A model generated the notes under the pieces. The model worked only from the letters and a program-made list of their open reading frames with translations, had not been told where the DNA came from and did not search any database. 64,000 nt of DNA from Gimibacter soli (lineage in GTDB: Bacteria; Pseudomonadota; Alphaproteobacteria; Sphingomonadales; Kordiimonadaceae). Below are positions 43,169 through 52,700 of the stretch, one piece after another; the stretch's first letter is position 1, and every line of letters begins with the position of its first letter. A program made the translations under genes and the position numbers. The DNA is taken from assembly GCF_028463845.1 (NCBI RefSeq), contig NZ_CP116805.1, positions 992,001 to 1,056,000 of the forward strand, given 5' to 3'.

Positions 43169-44542
43169 ATGACGACAAGCAACAATACAGTCGCGAAAAT
43201 GGTGCCGATGCCGGCGACAATCGAGGATCAGTTCGATCGCAACGGCCTCACCGATTGGGCGGCGAACGTGCAGGATACCCATGGCGGTCTGGTGACGGTC
43301 GCCAAGATCACATTCCTGGCGCTCGTGGTGATTGGCGGCATCTGGGGTTCCACGGTCAAGATCGGCGGGGCTGTCATCTCCGGGGGGCGCGTTATCGCCG
43401 TGGACCGCAACCGCGTTGTCCAGCACCTTGAAGGCGGCATCCTGAAAAGCCTTGATGTCCGCGAGGGCGATATCGTCAAGGCAGGGCAGGTTGTGGCCCA
43501 GCTGGATGACACCCGCTCGGCGCCTGATCTTGCGAACTATCTGGTCCAGCGGGTCATTCTGGAAGCACAGCTGGCGCGCCGCCGCGCCGAGGTGAACCTG
43601 ACCGATACGATTGACTTCGCGAAGATCGAAGGGACAACGATCGCCTTGCAGCCGCGCGTTCAGGAAGCGATCGCCAGCCAGCAGGGCGAGTTCAAAGCAC
43701 AGCGCGATTCCATGCTGGCGGACCTTGATATCATCGACACAAGAATCCAGTCGCTGCGCAAGGATATTGTCTCGACGGACGAACTGATCGGCGCGCTGAA
43801 CAGCCAGAACGTTCTTTACAACAAGGAACTGAATGACTTCCGCGAGCTGCTGGACAAGGGCCTGATCCGCCGGACGCAGGTTTACGCCACCGAGCGCAAG
43901 GTGACGGAAATGAACGCGAATATCGCGATCAAGAAGCTGGAACGCAACCAGATCCTCAAGGATATCGATGGTCTGGAGAGCCAGAAACGGCAGGTCCAGC
44001 TGCAATATGTTGAAGAGGCGAGCCGCCAGATCAGCGAGCTGCAGCGCAACCTCAACACGCTGGACGAAGCAATCACCCGCCTGCAGGATTCGGTCGAACG
44101 CGCCCGGATCAAGTCGCCGGTTGATGGTACCGTCTTCAAGATCACGGCCCGCACGCTCGGTGCCGTTATCCAGCCCGGCCAGCCGATCATGGAAATCTTC
44201 CCGAATAACGACAAGCTGACGATCGAGGCCTATGTCAATGTGCGGGATATCGAGCAGATTCATAACCGGCAGAAGGTGAATGTCGTCTTCCCGTCGAACC
44301 GGCTGAACCCCAGCCAGACGATCCCGGGCGAGGTAACCTATCTTTCGGCGGATGCGGTGATTACCGAGGCCAATCCTTCCGGCAACTATATCGCCCACGT
44401 TCAGGTGGACCCCGGCCAGACCGATCAGGATATCCTGCCCGGCAACCTTGCCGAGGTCTATTTCGTGACCGAGCCGAAGACCTTCTTTGCCTATATGTTT
44501 GAACCGATCACCCGGTTTGCCTTCAGGACATTCAAGGGTTGA
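43169..44542 (+). CDS. Type I secretion membrane-fusion protein (HlyD family)
   Basis: This 457-residue adaptor joins the ABC exporter to an outer-membrane TolC-like channel, which is not encoded in this window. It has a cytoplasmic N-terminus, one transmembrane helix (about 44-64), the lipoyl half VIAVDRNRVVQHLEGGILK (about 82-100), long coiled coils (about 150-320), the second lipoyl half ARIKSPVDGTVFKI (about 322-335), and a beta-barrel to the end. It starts at ATG 43169, one base after the ABC gene. Confidence 0.93.
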   Translation: MTTSNNTVAKMVPMPATIEDQFDRNGLTDWAANVQDTHGGLVTVAKITFLALVVIGGIWGSTVKIGGAVISGGRVIAVDRNRVVQHLEGGILKSLDVREGDIVKAGQVVAQLDDTRSAPDLANYLVQRVILEAQLARRRAEVNLTDTIDFAKIEGTTIALQPRVQEAIASQQGEFKAQRDSMLADLDIIDTRIQSLRKDIVSTDELIGALNSQNVLYNKELNDFRELLDKGLIRRTQVYATERKVTEMNANIAIKKLERNQILKDIDGLESQKRQVQLQYVEEASRQISELQRNLNTLDEAITRLQDSVERARIKSPVDGTVFKITARTLGAVIQPGQPIMEIFPNNDKLTIEAYVNVRDIEQIHNRQKVNVVFPSNRLNPSQTIPGEVTYLSADAVITEANPSGNYIAHVQVDPGQTDQDILPGNLAEVYFVTEPKTFFAYMFEPITRFAFRTFKG

Positions 44543-44567
44543 TGGTCGCTTGGGGGGCGACGGGGGT

Positions 44568-46094
44568 ATGACAGAGCTGAAGCTCACGGCGGCTGCCGCA
44601 GCGGTACTGTATGGCCATCAGCAGACCATCCTGTTTGATGACGGGATGGTTGCCCGCTATGGCCGCCTAGTGCGCATGGCGGGGATGGCTGTCGTGCTTG
44701 GCACGTCTGACGGTCGCTTCTACCTGGCGAACGAGAAGCCGGCGGATGCCACGATGGCCTTTTACGGCGTTCCCGCCAACCTGCGGCTGGTGGTTGCCGG
44801 ACGCGGCTTCCGGCGTGTTCTTGGCAGGATCGAAGATGCATATGAAGAAGCCGGTGCGCACTTGCGCCCGGTCTTCCATTCGCTGCGCCTCTGGCCCCTC
44901 GCATGGGTTGGCCTGTATCGTGCCCTGGTCAAGGCGCAGGCCGCCGCGGTACGGGATACCGGGGAGCGGACAGCAGACCTGACCCGACAGATCGTTTTCC
45001 TGCGCGAGCAATCCGAAGACCGCGCGCTGCAGGTGGAACTGGCGCGGCGCATGCTGGCGGGCGCCGGCATCGATAGCCATTTCCCGGTTTTTGAAGCTGC
45101 CGCCGACGGCGAAAGCATTGGCCCCGGCCATGACGTTGATTGCCTTTCCTTCAGCCAGATATTGCCGGTGGGCATCGGGGCAGCGGGCCGCATCGTGCTG
45201 CCGGTCTTTGCGCCAGAAGAAAAGCCTTCTGCGGGGCAACTTGTCGTGCGGGTCCTGCGCGCGGCGGATGACGCGTGCCTCGCCAGCCATGAGGTTGAAT
45301 TTGCGGCGGTGGACACGGATTCCATCACGCTTGACCTGCCGACAGCGGGGCCGGTCGTTTACGGGGACCTGATCCTGAACGTTGAGTGGCAGCCTGCGGG
45401 CAAGACGGCGGGTAAAGCTGTGCCCCATTTCCGCCTCGCGACCGCGCACGCCAACCGCTTCGGCGCAGACGGGCGCACGCTTGGCCTCGGCATTTTCCGG
45501 CGGCTCGACGGCGATAGTGAAATGCCTCCTGCCTCGCCGGCGGTGATGCCGGTTCGCCGCATCACACCGGTGCGCTTCGCCGAGGTTATGGACAGCGTCG
45601 TCATCCCCGGTGGCCGGGAAGCCATGGTGGCAGCGCATGCGAAATCCGGCATCATGGCTGTGCGCTTTCATGAAGATGCCGGCTTCCTGCAACTCCACCC
45701 GGCGCCCGATCGGCCGTCCTGCGTTGCTTTTACCGCCGTTTGTCCGTCCGCATGGATGCAGATCACAGCGCGCATCGCAAATGCCAGCACAGCAGCACCC
45801 GCCTACCGTTTCGTGCTTGCCCATGTGCCGCACGGTGCAGGCGGAGATACGGTGCTGATGGGCCGGATCGCGGCAGCTGCGTCGGAAGGCGGTGTTGTGC
45901 CTGACGTTATCTGGGCAGCGGAAGTGCTGAAAGGCGGCGACCATGGACGGCTAATTCTTAGCCAACCTGCGGGCCGCGGTGCAGTTGGCGATATCGTCTG
46001 CATGGCCCTGCCGACAGATGGCGGCGTTGCCTATGGCTGGTGTCGCTGGCATAGCCTCGATATCGAATCTCTCCCCGCTACACAGCTGGCCTGA
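44568..46094 (+). CDS. Protein of unknown function, DUF6212-like
   Basis: A 508-residue protein starting at ATG 44568, 25 bases after the HlyD gene; a longer frame (44487) is HlyD sequence in another frame. The N-terminal part holds predicted helices and strands (FYGVPANLRLVVAGRGFRRV). The middle has a short helical stretch (ADLTRQIVFLREQSEDRALQ), then mixed beta-rich modules. It recalls the DUF6212 family, seen near glycosyltransferases and RTX exporters (family name from memory). There is no signal peptide or membrane segment. Co-transcription with the exporter suggests a role in modifying or delivering the surface protein or polymer. Confidence 0.6.
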   Translation: MTELKLTAAAAAVLYGHQQTILFDDGMVARYGRLVRMAGMAVVLGTSDGRFYLANEKPADATMAFYGVPANLRLVVAGRGFRRVLGRIEDAYEEAGAHLRPVFHSLRLWPLAWVGLYRALVKAQAAAVRDTGERTADLTRQIVFLREQSEDRALQVELARRMLAGAGIDSHFPVFEAAADGESIGPGHDVDCLSFSQILPVGIGAAGRIVLPVFAPEEKPSAGQLVVRVLRAADDACLASHEVEFAAVDTDSITLDLPTAGPVVYGDLILNVEWQPAGKTAGKAVPHFRLATAHANRFGADGRTLGLGIFRRLDGDSEMPPASPAVMPVRRITPVRFAEVMDSVVIPGGREAMVAAHAKSGIMAVRFHEDAGFLQLHPAPDRPSCVAFTAVCPSAWMQITARIANASTAAPAYRFVLAHVPHGAGGDTVLMGRIAAAASEGGVVPDVIWAAEVLKGGDHGRLILSQPAGRGAVGDIVCMALPTDGGVAYGWCRWHSLDIESLPATQLA

Positions 46095-46100
46095 GCGCCC

Positions 46101-48080
46101 ATGCAGGAAGCCGCCCTCACCAGATCGGAAAAAACCTTGCCCGTCGGGGTGGTGATCCCTGCCTACGGGCACCCGCAGTTTCTGGCAGAAACGATCGCCA
46201 GTGCGTGCGAGCAGACCTGCAGGTTTGATCATTATGTGGTCGTGGTGGATGACGAGTGCCGCTACGAAGATACCCGCCGCGTCACGCAGGAGCTGATGGC
46301 ACTTTATCCGGGCCGTCTGTTCTATCTGCGCCAGCCCAATACGCGGCTGCCCGGCGCGCGCAACGCCGGTATCCGGTTCCTGATGGATTTGCTGCCCGAC
46401 CTGGACGCGATCTTCCTGCTGGATGCCGACAACAGGCTCGCGCCCTGGGCTTTGCAGCGCTACCGCGACATTCTAGGGGATGATCCGGCGGTTGGCTGGG
46501 CTTATCCGGATATTGCATTCTTCGGCATGAACCGTGTGGATGGCGGCGTCGATATCCGGGAAACAGCGCCGGAATATTCCCGGCTCAAACATCTCGTCAG
46601 CAATCTTTGTGAAGCGGGTTCCATGGTGCGGGCCAGCCTGTTCCGTGATGGTGTCTTTTTCGACGAGGCCATGAAATACGGCCTTGAAGACTGGGACTTC
46701 TGGCTTTCAGCTGTGGAAGCCGGATACACGGGCGTAAGGGCGCGGGACTGCGGCTTCTTCTATCGCCGCCGGCCTGAAAGCATGATTGCCGACGCGCAGC
46801 GCCACAGCTCGGTCTGGCTCGATAAACTTCAATCCAAACATGCGTCGCTCACCACACCCAGGATGCTGGTAAAGCTGGAGCATGAGGAGGCGCCGGCCTT
46901 CGCCATATGGCTTGTTGACACTGGCGAAGTGATTCTGACCAGCGACCCGATGGCCAAGGGCCGTACGGTCAGTCTTGAAGCATTTCAGGATGAATGCCGC
47001 GCCTGGCTCGAAAAGCCGGACGAGACCTTTGTGCCGACACATCTGATCGCGATGGACGCAGCCGTATGGGAAACGCTGCGGACAACCAGCCGGATGCTCC
47101 GCCTGCTTTTCTGGCAGATCAGGGATCATAGCGATGCACCACGCTATTACAGGTTCGGCAATGCGGCGTCCTTCAGCCTGATGCGCGGTGGGGCAGCACC
47201 GGAACGCGCGGTTTTTGCCGTATGGGCAATGGATACCTTTAGGCAAGCCGTTGCGGCGGGCGTGATGACCGGCCCATCGGCTGGCGGCATCGTCGCAACA
47301 CCCGAAGGGCTTGAGGTGGAGCTTCCGACACAGGATGGGCTCCACTTGCATCTGGAGGGGCTTTTCAAGGCGCTTCTGCCGAAGAGGCAGCAATTGCATG
47401 CGCGTGGCCGTCGTTTCTCAGGCCCGTTCGCCCAGACTGTCAGGGAAGAACTGCAGCAACTGGCGAGTTTCTCGGCTGGCCATCATCCCTATCCCTGTCT
47501 GGTCGAGGACCGGCGGCGCGTGGTGGTGGTGGCGGATATCGGCGATGTCATCACCCGCCGCTATTGGAACGGCTGGGGACGGCTGGTGGAGGCCTTGTCA
47601 CCGAAGGCGGATCTGGTGCTGGCGGTTGAAGGCTCGGGCACGTTCGATATCCGTCATCTTGGCAAGCTGGATCATTTCAGGCCTTTCACCGAAGTGTTGC
47701 CGATGAAATGGAGCGACGAGCCGGATGAATATGCCCTCTATATGGGGGAACGCCTGCCTCACGAGGGTGGCATCGTACGCACACTTGCCGTGCCCTTCCA
47801 GCAGGCAGATGCGGTGATCGCCGCCGGTTCCGTCCGCAGCCTTGAGCTCTTTGGCCTTGTCCGGTCGCAAGGCGTGCCGGGTTATGTCTATCTTGATCCC
47901 GAACTGGCCGTCGTCGGGGCCGACGGGGACGGCAGCCTTGCGGTTGTTCGCGCGCTTGAGCATGCGATCGCGGGTATCTGGACAGATGATCAGGATGTGC
48001 GCGACGCGCTTATCGCGGGCGGCGTACCGGGGGGCAAGATCACCTCAGTCCATCGGGGGCTTCAGCCCCTCAGCGAATGA
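46101..48080 (+). CDS. Large glycosyltransferase (GT2 N-terminal domain) with second GT-like domain
   Basis: A 659-residue protein. The GT2 domain (about 14-240) shows VGVVIPAYGHPQFLAETIAS, VVDDECRYEDTR, FLLDADNRLAPWAL with the metal-binding DAD (about 116-118), and GLEDWDFWL (about 194-202). The region after about 440 (VVVVADIGDVITRRYWNGW onwards, ending DVRDALIAGGVPGGKITSVH) resembles the Rossmann domain of a GT-B enzyme, so two activities or one plus an accessory domain are possible. It follows the DUF6212-like gene by 6 bases. Confidence 0.8.
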   Translation: MQEAALTRSEKTLPVGVVIPAYGHPQFLAETIASACEQTCRFDHYVVVVDDECRYEDTRRVTQELMALYPGRLFYLRQPNTRLPGARNAGIRFLMDLLPDLDAIFLLDADNRLAPWALQRYRDILGDDPAVGWAYPDIAFFGMNRVDGGVDIRETAPEYSRLKHLVSNLCEAGSMVRASLFRDGVFFDEAMKYGLEDWDFWLSAVEAGYTGVRARDCGFFYRRRPESMIADAQRHSSVWLDKLQSKHASLTTPRMLVKLEHEEAPAFAIWLVDTGEVILTSDPMAKGRTVSLEAFQDECRAWLEKPDETFVPTHLIAMDAAVWETLRTTSRMLRLLFWQIRDHSDAPRYYRFGNAASFSLMRGGAAPERAVFAVWAMDTFRQAVAAGVMTGPSAGGIVATPEGLEVELPTQDGLHLHLEGLFKALLPKRQQLHARGRRFSGPFAQTVREELQQLASFSAGHHPYPCLVEDRRRVVVVADIGDVITRRYWNGWGRLVEALSPKADLVLAVEGSGTFDIRHLGKLDHFRPFTEVLPMKWSDEPDEYALYMGERLPHEGGIVRTLAVPFQQADAVIAAGSVRSLELFGLVRSQGVPGYVYLDPELAVVGADGDGSLAVVRALEHAIAGIWTDDQDVRDALIAGGVPGGKITSVHRGLQPLSE

Positions 48081-48089
48081 GGCTGAACG

Positions 48090-48869
48090 TCACTTGCCCG
48101 AAGCGTCGGCAATGATGCGGTTCGTATAGGCTTCGAACCATTCATCGTTCCGCGCGTTCGACAGGCGGACCATCTTGCGTTCAGCAAACTCACCTGCCAG
48201 CTCAATCCCGGCAAAGGCCGCCAGCCGCTGCAGATAGCCGGGGAAGTCTTTGCAGTTCTCTTCATAATGCAAGGTCAGGGGCTCGATACCCCAATCGTGG
48301 AAGAAGCGCTGCCACAGCAGGTTTTCTTCAACGATGGCGGTGATCTTGGCAGCAAGGGCATGTTCGTTGAACCGCGCCTGCTGGTTATAATCGGCCTTGT
48401 AGCCCTTCATCAGGTTGCCGGCGAAATGCTTGTCGTCGGCCTTGGCGGTGGCATGGTTGACGCCGGTCTGTGTCGCCATCTCGCGGGAAATGGCCTGCCG
48501 CACCAGATCGTCACGCCGCAGCCATACCCAGACTGCGTCTCCGAACATCGCCTGCACATGCGGGAACGCCTTCCCGTCGGTATGCACGGGGGCGCCCTCA
48601 AGCCCGGCGAGGCAGGCGTCGACCTTGCCGATCTGATTTGCCATCAGCTTCACGGCGAAGACACCGTTCTCGCTCGTCGCGCGCTTGATGATGCCGCCAA
48701 GGCTTTGCGGCCAGTTGGCGTCGCTTTTTGCCGGGTTCCAGGGCAGGAAATATTCCTCGGGCTGCCCAAGGACGCCAGCATTGCGCATGTCTTCGCAGAT
48801 CATGGTGGAGCCGCAGCGCTGGGTGGCGCACAGGATGATCTTCTTGGCCGGCAGTTCAGGCAGTTGCAT
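48090..48869 (-). CDS. Stf0-family sulfotransferase
   Basis: A 259-residue protein starting at ATG 48869 (GAGGA upstream); the longer frame adds an unsupported 52 residues. The N-terminal PAPS loop CATQRCGSTMICEDMRNAG (about 13-31) with the following GQPEEYFLPWNP is the Stf0 signature. The second block VWVWLRRDDLVRQAISREMA (about 111-130) matches the 3'-phosphate-binding region, and LTLHYEENCKDFPGYL the C-terminal part. It transfers sulfate from PAPS to a hydroxyl, probably of a sugar. It is divergent from the next sulfotransferase gene. Confidence 0.9.
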   Translation of the reverse strand: MQLPELPAKKIILCATQRCGSTMICEDMRNAGVLGQPEEYFLPWNPAKSDANWPQSLGGIIKRATSENGVFAVKLMANQIGKVDACLAGLEGAPVHTDGKAFPHVQAMFGDAVWVWLRRDDLVRQAISREMATQTGVNHATAKADDKHFAGNLMKGYKADYNQQARFNEHALAAKITAIVEENLLWQRFFHDWGIEPLTLHYEENCKDFPGYLQRLAAFAGIELAGEFAERKMVRLSNARNDEWFEAYTNRIIADASGK

Positions 48870-49012
48870 TCTTCGGGCAGTCCTCAGTTCATAACAGGGC
48901 GACACCATACAGTTGCCGGCGATGACGGGCAAACCCAAAGCGTGTGAATTGCTGTGGTCATCAGGCGTGGTGGCGTCTATGAAGGGGCAGGACTGATAGC
49001 GCCCGGAAACGA

Positions 49013-49711
49013 ATGATGCCTGCAAACCTCACGCCCAACGATCCCCTTTGGCCATCCAAGGGCTTTGTCTTCATCGTTTCGTACGGGCGTACGGGTTCGA
49101 CCCTGTTGCAGGCGATGCTGCAATCGATCGACGGTTATTTTATCAGGGGCGAAAACTGGAACACCCTGTTTCCGCTGTATCGCAGTTACCAGCTGGCGCG
49201 CCATGCGAAGGTCCGGCAGGGCCAGAAGCCGTTGGAGCCAAGCCGCCCATGGTACGGTGCCGACGAGATAGTGCCCGAGGAATACGGGCAGGCGCTGGCG
49301 CAGCTTTTTGTGCATCAGATCCTGAAGCCACCGGCGGGGCAGCGGGTTCTGGGGTTCAAGGAAATCCGTTTCACCAACGCCAAGGGCGACGAGTTCGACC
49401 ATTTTCTTGATTTCATGACCCGTGTGTTCGCGCCGGCCAAGTTCATCTTCAATACGCGTAGTGCGGACGATGTGGCCAAGTCCAAATGGTGGGCCGATCT
49501 GCCGGAAGACAAGGTGCGGGCGACCATCGCAGAAGCCGATGGCCAGTTCAGCCGCTACATGGCTGCGCATCCCGACATCTGCTATCACGCCCGCTACGAG
49601 GACTTTTCGCAAGGAGCACACGCCTTTGCGCCGATTTTCGAGTTTCTGGGCGAGCCTTTTGACGAGGCAAAGGCAGCGGACGTCCTCGCCCGCCAGTACG
49701 CCAGCTGGTAA
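49013..49711 (+). CDS. Sulfotransferase family protein
   Basis: A 232-residue protein. The PAPS-binding loop FIVSYGRTGSTLLQAMLQSI (about 20-39) is a clear sulfotransferase P-loop. FIFNTRSADDVAKSKWW (about 142-158) fits the 3'-phosphate motif, and ICYHARYEDFSQ (about 188-199) the usual C-terminal Y-E-D block. It starts at 49013 or the adjacent ATG at 49016. It is divergent from the Stf0 gene (143-base gap) and convergent with the large glycosyltransferase gene. The carbohydrate acceptor is unknown. Confidence 0.88.
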   Translation: MMPANLTPNDPLWPSKGFVFIVSYGRTGSTLLQAMLQSIDGYFIRGENWNTLFPLYRSYQLARHAKVRQGQKPLEPSRPWYGADEIVPEEYGQALAQLFVHQILKPPAGQRVLGFKEIRFTNAKGDEFDHFLDFMTRVFAPAKFIFNTRSADDVAKSKWWADLPEDKVRATIAEADGQFSRYMAAHPDICYHARYEDFSQGAHAFAPIFEFLGEPFDEAKAADVLARQYASW

Positions 49712-49723
49712 GCCTGATCTTTC

Positions 49724-52700
49724 CTAGAACATTTCGCTCGTATCGGCGAGCGTGCCCCGGAGCATCCCTTCAAGCCGCGCGCGTGTGATTTTACGCTGAT
49801 GCTCCAGTGCTGCTTCCGGCACGTCGTTCGCGGCGGCCCATGCGGTATCCGCCTTGTCGAATCCGGCAATGGCTTGTTCCAGCTGCTCCGGCGACCGCAT
49901 CAGTTCGTAGCCGAAGAAATGCTTGAAGAAGGCGCTTTCAATGAAATGCCGTTCTTCGGTGTCCGCTTCGTTGAAATCGTGGCTGTGATAGACCACTGCT
50001 TGCGGCGCATAGACCTTGGCATAGCCTGCCTTGATAATGGCTTCAGCCCACAGCTGGTCTTCGCCGAACTTGGTGCGTGGATAGGGGATTTTCTCCCAGA
50101 TCGTACGGCGGAAGCAGCTGTTGTTGTCGCTGTAGAAATGCAGCTTCTGCCGCCACGATGGGTCTTCTGCGGCATAACGGTTGGCATCCGTCGCCTTGTC
50201 GAGCGCGAGCGGCAGCCGGTCGAACCCCGTGAAATGCGCTTTCATGTCCCGCTTCGTGAAGGGGGTGGCATCAGGCCACGCCAGATGCTTGCCGAAGACG
50301 CCTGCGGCATCCGGATAATGTTCAAGCGCGGTCACCAGATTGAATAGCCAGCGGGTCGAGGCGGGCAGGGCATCATGGGTGAGGTAAGCGATGAATTCGC
50401 CGCTTGTCAGCTCGGCGCCAAGGTTGCGCGTATCGCCGTGATTGAAATCCTGCTTGTTGATCTGGTGCAATTTCACGGTCGGATATTTACGCACGATATT
50501 CAGCGTGTCGTCCTTCGATCCGCTGTCGATCACCAGAATTTCGAACCGCCACGGCGCCTGTTGTTCAAGCACGGCTTTCAGAACCTTCTCGAAATCCGGG
50601 CCGGGGTTGAGCGTCGGGATCACCACCGATGCCTTCATCGGCATCATGGTTGCCGGGGGCTGGACGGCAACACCATTCGTGCGCTCCCAAAGGCCCGCAC
50701 AGATGGCCTGTTCCACTTCGCGGGCGGCATTTTCCCAAGAGAAATGCTCGACCCAGCGCATTGCCGCCGCAGCCTGCTGCGTACGCGCGGCCGGGTCGTC
50801 AATCAGGCGCTCCAGTGCATCGGCGATGCTCGCCGGATGCGGGGCCGCGAACGAGACGGTCTCGACCGGGAAGATCGCCCGCGTGCTTTCCACATCCAGT
50901 TCCACAAGCGGCAGGCCGCACGCCATCATCTCCTGCGGCACCAGTGAATAGTTGGTCGCCGAAAAGACGAGGCCGATATCGGATGTCCGGAACAGGTCGG
51001 CGAGCGCCTCGGGCGTCGTCACGCCATGATCTCGGAACACGAAAGGCGCTGCGTCAAGCTGCAGGTCGGCACCGAAGAAATCCACCTCGAACGCGATGCC
51101 GCGGCGCGCCAGTTCTTCAAGCGCCAGCATCGCGAATTCTACTGCGCGCCGTGCCGTGAAATGCCGGGCATAAACGGCGATGCGGGGCACCTTGTTCTGC
51201 GTCCGCGCGGCAGGCGGGTAATAGACGCTGCGGTCGGCGGCCAGCCAGAAATGGCTGGCTTTGCGGCCATAGCGTTCGCCCATCAGGCCAGCGAGCCACG
51301 GGCTCGCGCAGATGCAATACAGGTCCTGCCGGTAGGTTTCTTCCGCCGCCAGATAGCGTGCCCCCATCGGGTGGAAGGCCGGTTCGAAATCTTGCACGAA
51401 ATAGAAACGCTGCTTGAAATGGGTGGCCGACATGACCGGCCATACCGACCAGCAATCGGTGGCAATCAGGGCGTCGCCCCGGGCTTCGGCAAAGCTGCCG
51501 TCAATAAAACGCACTTCGCCGGCAAAGTGCTGGAAGTGCTTGACGATTGTCTCGTAGGCCTCGGCTGGGGTTTTGTGCTTGGACGGATTGTTGACCCAAA
51601 TGGTCACCCGGTGCCCCATCAGCTCCAGCAGATGGGTCATGCGGAAGATCGTCATGTGGCCGCCGCCGCCGATCGCGAAATCGGGCACCACCCAGTGGAT
51701 ATCAAGCGCCATCGGGTTGAAGGCACCTTCAGGCTCGGCAAGTGGCCGTACGGGATAGCGAACCATGTCGCGCATCGGCTCCAGCCCTGGCAGCTGGGCT
51801 GACGGGTCCGTTGCTCCGCTTCCCTGCATGTGATCGGCGGCTGTGGGGAATGCGCGTCCTTCGTGGATGCCGATCGTCAGATAGTGCGCGAGCGGCTCGG
51901 CAGCGCCGATATCGGGATTCTTCGCGCGGTACAGGCCAGGGTCGAAAATGCGGCTCGGGCGGTAACCCTTGGCGGCACCTTCGCGGATATAGTGCGCCAG
52001 CGGGTTTTCGTCGCCGATTTCGCTGGCATGCAGGGCCTTGTACCAGCGGCTGTCGAAATGCGGGTTCGGGCGCCGGCCTTCGTTGCTGCCGTGGAGGAGA
52101 TATTGAACGAGCGGATCAATCTTCGCCCAGACAGCATCGGGATACCGCTCAAGATACCATTCCGCATCGAAAAGATCGGAAGCGAGCAGCAATTCGTAAT
52201 CGCGCCTGACTTGATCTGATGCACCCTCGGTGAGGGCCGGACAATAGAGCGCCGCGTTGGCCACAGCACCATTGCGCATGAAGTGGCTGAGGGGGGCAAG
52301 GCCGCTTTCCACCGCTTCGGGACGATGGTTCAGGTATAGGGACGGGCTGAACCGGCGGCTCGGCGCATTGCCTTTGGCGGCCCCTTCGCGGATGAAATGG
52401 GCAAACGGATTGCGGCCGCCGATTTCCAACCGGTAGGTCTGGAGATACCAGGCGGTGTCGAAATACCGGTTGGGCCAACGCCCGGCAGGCACACCCTTTT
52501 CAACATAATGGGCAACCGGATCGACCGTTGTGGCGTCAGCGTTGCGGCGCGTGTACCAGTCACTGTCGAAAAGCCCGGAGGTGCGGATGGCGAGATAGTC
52601 TTCAAGCTTCGCGGCACCATAGCTGCCGGAAAAGGCCTGGCCGAGTACGATGGCACCCGCCGTGCTGCCTTTGGCCAGATAGTGGGCGAGCGGGTCCTCA

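Noticed and set aside
43133-44587. Antisense 484-codon frame over the HlyD gene
   Set aside because: Opposite to a clear membrane-fusion protein gene; no domain or start signal.
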